Assembly (NCBI GenBank): GCA_946886645.1 | Contig: CAMPIY010000008.1 | Location: forward strand, 1 to 21,748 | Length of the DNA stretch: 21,748 nt | Direction: 5' to 3' | Source of the DNA: an uncultured Sphingomonas sp. | GTDB lineage: Bacteria; Pseudomonadota; Alphaproteobacteria; Sphingomonadales; Sphingomonadaceae | Shown here: positions 16,798-21,748 of the stretch, piece by piece | Layout: every line of letters begins with the position of its first letter | Numbering within the stretch: position 1 is the stretch's first letter | The notes under the pieces: model-generated | What the model was told of the DNA's origin: nothing | What the model saw: only the letters and a program-made list of their open reading frames with translations | The model's database searches: none | Translations under genes and position numbers: made by a program

Positions 16798-17564
16798 TTG
16801 AGCTCGACCCACACCGGCGCGTGATCGCTGGTCTTTTCCCAACTGCGCGCCGTTCGATCGACCCCTGCGGCCTTGAGCTTCTTGGCTGCCGGCTTGTTGA
16901 GCAACAGATGATCGATGCGGAGGCCCGCGTCCCTCTCGAATGCCCCGCGCCAATATTTCCAGAAGGTGTAGACCTTCTCGCTCGGATAGAGTTTGCGCAG
17001 AGCGTCGGTCCATCCTTGCTTCAGGATACGGGCATAGGCAGCCTTCGCTTCGGGCGCGAACAATGCGTCGTCCAGCCAGCGCTCCGGCTTGTAGACGTCA
17101 TTGTCGGTCGGGATGATGTTGTAGTCGCCCGCAATGACGACCGGTGCCTTGAGTGCGACCAGTTCGGCCGCGAGCGCTTCGAACCGCTCGATCCAGCGCA
17201 TCTTGTAATCGAATTTCGGCCCAGGCCTGGGATTGCCGTTGGGAAGATACAGGCAGCCGACGATGACGCCGCGAACGGCCGCCTCTATGTAGCGACTATG
17301 CGTGTCGCCGGGATCGCCGGGCAGGCCGCGGCGCGTTTCCTCGGGGGTGCAGCCCCGGGCGAGGATGGCGACCCCGTTCCAACGCTGCTGCCCGTGCCAT
17401 ATCGCTCCGTAACCAGCGTCCTCGATCGCCTTGGCCGGGAATTTCTCGTCCGGCGCCTTCAATTCCTGGAGGCAGATGATGTCGGGCTTCACGCCGTCAA
17501 GCCACCGAAGCAGCACCGGCAGGCGGCCGTTGACCCCGTTCACATTGTAGGTGGCGATCCGCAT
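16794..17564 (-). CDS. xthA: Exodeoxyribonuclease III (AP endonuclease)
   Basis: Mg-dependent 3'-5' exonuclease and AP endonuclease of base-excision repair. The 256-residue protein carries all the expected endonuclease/exonuclease/phosphatase-fold residues: N7 in YNVNG, E34 in LQELK, Y106 in CLYLPNGNP, D147 and N149 in AGDYNI, D218 in LRIDHLL, and D247-H248 in SDHAPV. The C-terminus reads VWVELK. The ATG at 17564 begins MRIATYNVNGVNGR, the standard family N-terminus. It lies 15 bases after the glutathione-synthase-like gene and overlaps the ligase gene by ATGA, so the ligase is probably translated by coupling. Alphaproteobacteria often carry two xth-type genes, so this may be one of two copies; the paralogue type (XthA1/XthA2) is not resolved here. 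Confidence 0.95.
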   Translation of the reverse strand: MRIATYNVNGVNGRLPVLLRWLDGVKPDIICLQELKAPDEKFPAKAIEDAGYGAIWHGQQRWNGVAILARGCTPEETRRGLPGDPGDTHSRYIEAAVRGVIVGCLYLPNGNPRPGPKFDYKMRWIERFEALAAELVALKAPVVIAGDYNIIPTDNDVYKPERWLDDALFAPEAKAAYARILKQGWTDALRKLYPSEKVYTFWKYWRGAFERDAGLRIDHLLLNKPAAKKLKAAGVDRTARSWEKTSDHAPVWVELK

Positions 17565-17579
17565 CGGCGGACCAACGCG

Positions 17580-18623
17580 TCAGAGCACCGCCAGGTGCCG
17601 GTTGTCGAAACTGCGCGCATATTGGCTGGCGATTCCGACCTTGCGCTCGATCGCTTCCAAAATGGGCTCCGAGAAATCCGCGCCGGCAAGTTTCGAGCAG
17701 CTCGCCAGGTTTCCGGGCGAGAAGACATTCACTTCCAAAATCTTGTCGCCGACGATGTCGATGCCGACCAGGAACATGCCGTCGGCGACCAGCTTGGGCC
17801 GGATCATCTCCGCGACTTCAAGCTCGGTCTTGCCGATCTCGACCGCCTCGGCCTTGCCCCCGGCATGGATGTTGGAGCGGATGTCGTCGCTCGCCGCAAC
17901 CCGGCGGAGCGCGGCATATTTGCCGTCGATCTCGAGCGGCCGCCCGTTCATCAGGAAGAAGCGGATGTCGCCTTTCTTCGCCGCCGGGACATAAGCCTGG
18001 GCGATGATGTAGCCATCGCGGGCGATTGCCTCGATCATCTGGTTGAGGTTGGACTTGGACGAGGCGTCGAGCTTGAACACGCCCGAACCGCCCGAGCCCT
18101 GCAGCGGCTTTAGAATGATGTTGTTCTTGTGGGCTCGGGCGAAGGCCTTGATGTCGTCCCCGTTGCGAGTGATCAGCGTTTCGGCGCGCGCCTCTGCCGG
18201 AAAGCTCTGGAAATAGAGCTTGTTGGTGGCCCGGCCGAGGCTGTCGGGATCGTTGAGGACGATCACGCCGCGCTTTGCCGCCTCCCGCCCGAACAATATG
18301 CCGGATTCCATCGCCCAGGGCGTTTCGAAATCGATCGACGGGTCGTTGCGAAGCATCAGCACGTCGAGCTCCGCCATGTCGACCGGCTCGACCTTGCATT
18401 TGTCCGACTTCAGCGTGTCGAAGAACTCCCCGGCGTCCTTGTACTTCTTCTTCGGCAGGAAGCGCGCGTGCGCCGACAGGCTGTCGTCGGGGCGGACCAC
18501 GAAGTCTGACGGCGTCAGATAGCAGACGCGGTGGCCGCGCACCGCCGCCTGATGGGCAAGGATGGTGGTCGTGTAGCGCGCGTGTTCCCGTTCCAGGTCG
18601 TTGATGAAGAATGCGATCAGCAC
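17580..18623 (-). CDS. GshB-like ATP-grasp amino-acid ligase
   Basis: An ATP-grasp ligase related to glutathione synthase/RimK, 347 residues. Signature regions are NNIILKPLQGSGGSGVFKL (ATP-binding loop, about residue 167), YIIAQAYVP, the substrate region RRVAASDDIRSNIHAGGKA (GshB has GENRGNLAAGG), and the metal-binding LVGIDIVGDKILEVNVFSP (GshB has GLDVIGDRLTEINVTSP). The N-terminal part with INDLEREHARYTT also follows the GshB layout. It starts with GTG at 18623, six bases after the stop of the QEGLA-motif gene; AGGAG lies upstream with long spacing. Divergence at normally invariant GshB positions (SPGNL for SPTCV, absence of KPLDGMGG) suggests that it ligates a different acceptor and is not the housekeeping glutathione synthase. 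It may add an amino acid to a peptide or protein C-terminus, a role that would pair with the neighbouring metallopeptidase. That role is inferred. Confidence 0.85.
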   Translation of the reverse strand: MLIAFFINDLEREHARYTTTILAHQAAVRGHRVCYLTPSDFVVRPDDSLSAHARFLPKKKYKDAGEFFDTLKSDKCKVEPVDMAELDVLMLRNDPSIDFETPWAMESGILFGREAAKRGVIVLNDPDSLGRATNKLYFQSFPAEARAETLITRNGDDIKAFARAHKNNIILKPLQGSGGSGVFKLDASSKSNLNQMIEAIARDGYIIAQAYVPAAKKGDIRFFLMNGRPLEIDGKYAALRRVAASDDIRSNIHAGGKAEAVEIGKTELEVAEMIRPKLVADGMFLVGIDIVGDKILEVNVFSPGNLASCSKLAGADFSEPILEAIERKVGIASQYARSFDNRHLAVL

Positions 18624-18629
18624 CTTGGC

Positions 18630-20492
18630 TCAAGCTCCTGCCAGCACATCTTCCAGGCTGTCCGCCTCGCGAAGCGCGGCGATCCGCTGCTTCGCGGCAT
18701 CGCGAGCCAGGAAGAGTGGGATGAATCGAGGTGCCTGAACCAGCCCACGCTGCAAAAGTTCCTCGATTGCGGGGGCGTGGCGTGACGCGATCTTGCCGAG
18801 CCAGAAGGGTTCCAGCGAGGCACCCGCCCGGACGAGGGCAATGACCTCGCGAAAGCCGCGCAGATAGATTGCGTCCTTGGCCAGGCCGCCCGAACGGAAC
18901 ACGCGGGCGGCGATTCCGAAGGCGCCCTTGCGCGAAAAGCCATGATCGCGGTGAAGCCCGCGATAGACGTCGAGAAAGGCCGCGCCCTTCAGCATAGCCT
19001 CGACCGCGACGACGCGCGCCGCGAGCAGGCGCAGGCGGCTGCGGGTCAGGCCTCCGCTTGCCCATTCCGCGAACACGCCCAGCCCCTCTTGGATGCCCTC
19101 ATAACCCGCAAGGCCGGTGCGGAAGATAGTGAGGCCCTGCGCTGCGCCGTTGAAATAAGTGAGAAGGTGGATGCTGACCTCATGCGCCAGCAGAGCGTCG
19201 AGCCGGTGCCGGGGCATGATCGCGTCCGACGCAATCAGCAGCTTGCGGCCTGACACGAGCAAGCCGGCGACATCGTCCCGGACCTGGATGTCGGGGGCGA
19301 AGGCGGGGTCGGCCGCCGCATAGCTTGCGGCCAGCGTTCGGGCGGCCTCCGCCACCTCGCTGGATCCGACCGTCGGACCTTTTGGCCGGTCCTTCGAAGA
19401 TGAAGCGAGGATGGCATGGGCGTCGGCCAGGAGCGGCGCTTCGACCGATCCGTAGAGGAACATCGAGGCCGGACGGAAAGCAGGCGTGTTGCGGGTCGCC
19501 AGCATCGTCAGCTGCGCATCGATCTCCCGGCGCTTTTCGCCGAGCAACTGTTCCAGCATCGGATCCTCGAGCGCATCGAGGTCGATCGAATAAAGCTCGC
19601 GCTTGGCGATGTCCGGGTCGACGGTCAGCGGACGATAGCGGAAATGGGGTTCCTCCTCCTCTCCGGTGGCGATGAACCGGTCATAGGCCTTGGCGGTGTT
19701 GATCGGCGAGATGGACAGCAGGAAATCGAAGCTTCGCGCGACCCGGTCGAGCCTGCGGTCGGCCTTCAGCGCGGCGGCCAGATAGGCGCTTCGGCCAAGT
19801 GCCCGATAGTGATCTGGCACCTGGCTGTTGCCATCGTCCAGGAACGCACAGGCGGTGCGGAGAAGCGCGTCGCCGATGGCTGCTGCGAGATCGTGACGAA
19901 TCCCCGGATAATCGAGGCCGTCGCCCCTGCGGTGAATCTGGGGCACGCGAAGCGTCAGCCGTTCGACGCCTTCGATCCCGTTCAGCAAATGATCGAACGG
20001 GGCAGGAAGGATCGGCTCGAAAGGGACGCGCTCGACCTTGCAGTGGCGCAAGTCGATTTCGATGCCGTGCAGCGCCTTGTCGAGGATCGATGCGGCGCGG
20101 CCGATATCGCCCTGGTCGCCGGCACCGATCTGCGCAACGAACGGCGGAAGGTCTTGCGACTTCTCGTCGCGGGGCTGAATGGGTTGGTCGTCGAGGGACA
20201 CGACCAGGAGCCGGCCACTTTTGCGCACCATGCCGCTGGCCAATTCCTCGATCGCCGACATGGCCGCGAGGTCGTCGGCTTCAGACCAGATGAGGTAGGA
20301 CGGGCTGTCGATCGCGATTCGCCGGGCGAGGCTCGTCGCCGGATCGGCGCTTCGGTTCAGGATGAGGAAGGGTAGCCAGCGGTCGATATGGGCGCGGCCT
20401 GTCTGTCCGACCGGTTGGCGAAGTGCGCCGCCCTTGCCGAACTTGGGCTCGAACGGTTGCGGGGCGACCTGAAGGCTGGGCTTGCTGCTCAT
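18630..20492 (-). CDS. DUF1704/QEGLA-motif protein, MATCAP-type metallopeptidase
   Basis: A 620-residue soluble protein of the DUF1704 family (database name 'flavohaemoglobin expression-modulating QEGLA motif protein'). The C-terminal half has a zinc-peptidase signature: LLAHEVSIHLL gives H437-E438-x3-H442, and 27 residues later IQEGLG supplies E469 as the likely third ligand. DUF1704 is the family of eukaryotic MATCAP tubulin tyrosine carboxypeptidases, which use the same HExxxH...E arrangement, so a carboxypeptidase-like activity is a reasonable prediction. No signal peptide is seen, so it should be cytoplasmic. The N-terminal ~250 residues are not recognised. I chose the ATG at 20492-20490 because it overlaps the stop of the preceding gene as ATGA; the open frame extends to 20579 but that part only reads over the neighbour. 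Clustering with N-formylglutamate amidohydrolase-like and ATP-grasp genes is typical of the family. Substrate unknown. Confidence 0.88.
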   Translation of the reverse strand: MSSKPSLQVAPQPFEPKFGKGGALRQPVGQTGRAHIDRWLPFLILNRSADPATSLARRIAIDSPSYLIWSEADDLAAMSAIEELASGMVRKSGRLLVVSLDDQPIQPRDEKSQDLPPFVAQIGAGDQGDIGRAASILDKALHGIEIDLRHCKVERVPFEPILPAPFDHLLNGIEGVERLTLRVPQIHRRGDGLDYPGIRHDLAAAIGDALLRTACAFLDDGNSQVPDHYRALGRSAYLAAALKADRRLDRVARSFDFLLSISPINTAKAYDRFIATGEEEEPHFRYRPLTVDPDIAKRELYSIDLDALEDPMLEQLLGEKRREIDAQLTMLATRNTPAFRPASMFLYGSVEAPLLADAHAILASSSKDRPKGPTVGSSEVAEAARTLAASYAAADPAFAPDIQVRDDVAGLLVSGRKLLIASDAIMPRHRLDALLAHEVSIHLLTYFNGAAQGLTIFRTGLAGYEGIQEGLGVFAEWASGGLTRSRLRLLAARVVAVEAMLKGAAFLDVYRGLHRDHGFSRKGAFGIAARVFRSGGLAKDAIYLRGFREVIALVRAGASLEPFWLGKIASRHAPAIEELLQRGLVQAPRFIPLFLARDAAKQRIAALREADSLEDVLAGA

Positions 20493-21283
20493 CCCAGCAA
20501 GCGCTCCGCTTCCTGTGCGGCGAAGGCGATGAAGCGTCGCATGGCGTCGAGTTCGGCCGGATCGGGTTCGCCGGTCCATTCGTCCATGAAGAATTTCTTG
20601 AACTCCAGCGCGATGGCGCAGCCGTGGCCGGGATATCGGTCGTGGACGAAACGCGTCTGCTCGCCCTTGCCCTGGAAGGCCACGTTTTCACGGACATCGA
20701 GATGGCGGCCGTTGAAGTCGAACTCGCGCATCGCTTCCATCAACGGGTCGACCAGGAAGCCCCATTGCTCGCGCGGCATGGAGAAGGTCCCGATGTTGAT
20801 GTCGGGGGCATCGGCTTGCGGTGTGGGTGTCTCGCCAGGCCCGCCGCGCCGGTGATTGTAGCTGTGAACGTCGATCAGGAGGAACCGATCATGACCTGCA
20901 GCGAGATCGTCGAGAAGGGCGCCGACCATCCGATAATAGGCGGCGTGGATGGCGAGCGATCGCTCGACCATGTCGGGCAGTAACGGCGCCTTCCAGACCT
21001 CCAGACCCCAACATTGCTCGGGCGTTTCATAGACCGCACCCTCGGCCCCGCGGTTGAGATCGAACTCGAAGCGAGAGCGGTGGCCCAGGACATGGGTTGG
21101 GACGTCGAGGATGGCTTGTCCGGTGAAGGGATCTTCCTCGCGCAGCCGGTCGGTGTCGGGCAACTTGATCGCCGCGGCGATTTCCGGACGTAGGTCATGG
21201 CCGTCGTGGATCGCGGTCGCGACGATCGGTCCGGGACCGCGCTGGACGGTCCACCAGCGCTGAAAGCCGTTTCCCTCGTTCAT
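20489..21283 (-). CDS. N-formylglutamate amidohydrolase family protein
   Basis: A 264-residue member of the FGase family (PF05013 type), zinc-dependent hydrolases that include N-formylglutamate deformylase (the alternative HutG of pseudomonads). Conserved pieces are HDGHDLRPEI near the N-terminus, EEDPFTG, RFEFDLNR, LLIDVHSYNHRR and LDVRENVAF. I chose the ATG at 21283-21281 (MNEGNGFQRWW); the frame continues to 21373, but that extension would cross an intrinsic terminator at 21333-21356. It is the first gene of a six-gene minus-strand run and overlaps the QEGLA gene by ATGA. It is unlikely to serve histidine degradation, since this genome has an arginase-type HutG in a separate locus 16 kb away. 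It more probably removes a formyl or acyl group from a glutamyl compound handled by the neighbouring ligase and peptidase. That is inference. Confidence 0.85.
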   Translation of the reverse strand: MNEGNGFQRWWTVQRGPGPIVATAIHDGHDLRPEIAAAIKLPDTDRLREEDPFTGQAILDVPTHVLGHRSRFEFDLNRGAEGAVYETPEQCWGLEVWKAPLLPDMVERSLAIHAAYYRMVGALLDDLAAGHDRFLLIDVHSYNHRRGGPGETPTPQADAPDINIGTFSMPREQWGFLVDPLMEAMREFDFNGRHLDVRENVAFQGKGEQTRFVHDRYPGHGCAIALEFKKFFMDEWTGEPDPAELDAMRRFIAFAAQEAERLLG

Positions 21284-21300
21284 TCGGAATAAAGCGTTTC

Positions 21301-21321
21301 GGACGCGGTTCGGTTGCGTCC
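21301..21321 (-). promoter_or_regulatory. Inverted repeat GGACGC...GCGTCC ahead of the amidohydrolase gene
   Basis: GGACGC (21301-21306) and GCGTCC (21316-21321) form a perfect 6-bp inverted repeat, extendable by two G-T pairs around a TTCGG loop, 18 bases upstream of the chosen start codon. It could be an operator or a 5'-leader hairpin. No clear promoter boxes were found in the 49 bases between the upstream terminator and the start. Confidence 0.4.
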
Positions 21322-21332
21322 GGCGCAGACAC

Positions 21333-21356
21333 AAAAAAAGCCGCCCGAAGGCGGCT
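21333..21356 (-). terminator. Intrinsic terminator after tRNA-fMet
   Basis: Read on the minus strand, AGCCGCC-TTCG-GGCGGCT (21356-21339) forms a 7-bp GC-rich stem with a stable TTCG tetraloop, directly followed by seven T (21339-21333). It is a textbook rho-independent terminator ending the rRNA/tRNA transcript just before the amidohydrolase gene. Confidence 0.93.
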
Positions 21357-21360
21357 GGTG

Positions 21361-21383
21361 GCCCCCGGATCACGTCCGGGGCA
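21361..21383. repeat. REP-like palindrome CCCCGGA-TCACG-TCCGGGG
   Basis: A perfect 7-bp inverted repeat (21363-21369 and 21375-21381) around TCACG. It closely resembles the extragenic palindrome with core CCCCGGATCAAGTCCGGGG that I recall as frequent in sphingomonad and related genomes, here placed in the tRNA-fMet trailer. Copy number cannot be judged because only one copy is seen in the window. Confidence 0.55.
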
Positions 21384-21423
21384 ACACAAACTTAGCGCTC
21401 ACGTCGTTCGCTGAGTTTTGTGT
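21384..21423 (-). other. Long hairpin immediately 3' of tRNA-fMet
   Basis: Arms 21384-21397 and 21409-21423 (ACACAAACTTAGCG against CGCTGAGTTTTGTGT) pair almost completely, with one bulged base and one wobble, around an 11-base loop. The hairpin abuts the tRNA CCA end, so it belongs to the 3' trailer removed in tRNA maturation. It is followed by the REP-like hairpin and the terminator. Confidence 0.6.
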
Positions 21424-21500
<77 letters not shown>

Positions 21501-21513
21501 CCAACTAAGCTGA

Positions 21514-21527
21514 GCCGGAGATCCGGC
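21514..21527. repeat. Short inverted repeat GCCGGA-GA-TCCGGC upstream of tRNA-fMet
   Basis: A perfect 6-bp inverted repeat with a two-base centre, 14 bases 5' of the tRNA in the spacer between it and the 5S rRNA. It may form a small processing stem in the precursor or a protein site; nothing further supports either. Confidence 0.35.
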
Positions 21528-21560
21528 ACGCTTCATGCGGGCTGGATCAGGCTCATGAAC

Positions 21561-21599
21561 AAAAATGCCGCCGCGAGGGATTCCCCGACAGCGGCATTT
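21561..21599 (-). terminator. Intrinsic terminator-like hairpin between 5S rRNA and tRNA-fMet
   Basis: On the minus strand AAATGCCGC (21599-21591) pairs perfectly with GCGGCATTT (21571-21563), and T continues to 21561. The large loop contains a nested GGGGAATCCC stem. It lies 43 bases after the apparent 5S end, so it should terminate or attenuate the rRNA transcript before the tRNA. Read on the plus strand the T-run is only three, so it works mainly on the minus strand. Confidence 0.75.
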
Positions 21600-21641
21600 G
21601 AAAACATGTGAATGGGTTCTTCCTTGAGCGCTGGCTTCAAA

Positions 21642-21748
21642 GCCTGGCGACGACCTACTCTTCCACTGCTTAAGCAGTAGTACCATCGGCGCTGTCTGGT
21701 TTCACGGCCGAGTTCGGGATGGGATCGGGTGGGTCACAGACGCTATGG
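21642..21748 (-). rRNA. rrf: 5S ribosomal RNA (5' end beyond window)
   Basis: The reverse complement starts CCATAGCGTCTGTGACCC and runs through the conserved 5S core CCCATCCCGAACTCGG and the 3' segment GTAGGTCGTCGCCAGGC. About 107 bases are visible; alphaproteobacterial 5S is about 115-120, so only a few 5' bases are cut off at the window edge. The exact 3' end is set by comparison of the closing stem and may be off by a few bases. The 16S-23S genes should lie to the right, outside the window. Confidence 0.93.

Noticed and set aside
16662..18113. 483-codon plus-strand open frame
   Set aside because: It is antisense to DNA ligase, xthA and the GshB-like gene, which all have catalytic motifs; the frame has no recognisable motif.
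17818..19065. 415-codon minus-strand open frame
   Set aside because: It is in a different phase from the GshB-like and QEGLA genes on the same strand and spans their junction; Arg/Gly-rich shadow.
19415..20375. 319-codon plus-strand open frame in the QEGLA gene
   Set aside because: It is antisense to a protein with a clear HExxxH motif and family match.
20489..21283. Calling the FGase-family gene hutG
   Set aside because: The window already has an arginase-type HutG beside hutI, and this gene sits in an unrelated operon with the QEGLA and ATP-grasp genes.
21283..21373. N-terminal extension of the amidohydrolase to the ATG at 21373
   Set aside because: It would translate through an intrinsic terminator and the REP-like repeat; the ATG at 21283 fits the family.

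Overview
The window is high-GC DNA that reads like a Sphingomonadales (Sphingomonas/Sphingomicrobium-type) alphaproteobacterial chromosome. The assignment rests on overall protein character (HutU, HutI, HutG, GshB-like, QEGLA-motif protein), on an rRNA operon end ordered 5S - tRNA-fMet, and on a REP-like palindrome of a kind I recall as common in sphingomonads. No phage, IS, CRISPR or integration signature was seen.

Region 1 (1-4157) is a scattered histidine-utilisation (hut) locus. It holds a 3'-truncated urocanate hydratase (hutU, minus), a CDP-alcohol phosphatidyltransferase-like membrane protein on the opposite strand, imidazolonepropionase (hutI, minus), and divergently an arginase-fold formimidoylglutamase (hutG, plus). 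Together hutU, hutI and hutG cover the urocanate-to-glutamate-plus-formamide steps; hutH and a regulator are not in the window.

Region 2 (4158-15206) is a three-gene plus-strand operon. It encodes a two-partner-secretion outer-membrane transporter (TpsB: POTRA plus beta-barrel), a 2041-residue filamentous-haemagglutinin-like exoprotein (TpsA) with a long array of Gly-rich repeats, and an exported TPR-CHAT protein with an intact caspase-like His/Cys dyad. The reading frames are tightly coupled: the tpsA Shine-Dalgarno overlaps the tpsB stop, and tpsA and the CHAT gene share ATGA. This is the strongest candidate for a poorly described system, an adhesin secretion pathway with a dedicated exported caspase-like peptidase.

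Region 3 (15209-21283, minus) is a run of six tightly packed genes. In transcription order they are an N-formylglutamate amidohydrolase-family protein, a DUF1704/QEGLA-motif protein with an HExxxH...E zinc-metallopeptidase signature (the MATCAP fold family), a GshB-like ATP-grasp ligase, exonuclease III, a stand-alone ATP-dependent DNA ligase, and an AlkB-like 2-oxoglutarate/Fe(II) dioxygenase. The first three look like a ligation/hydrolysis module acting on small peptides or protein C-termini; the last three form a DNA-repair module. Most junctions are ATGA or TGATG overlaps.

Region 4 (21284-21748, minus) is the 3' end of an rRNA operon: a partial 5S rRNA, an intrinsic terminator, initiator tRNA-fMet(CAT), a structured trailer with two hairpins, and a second strong terminator that separates it from region 3.
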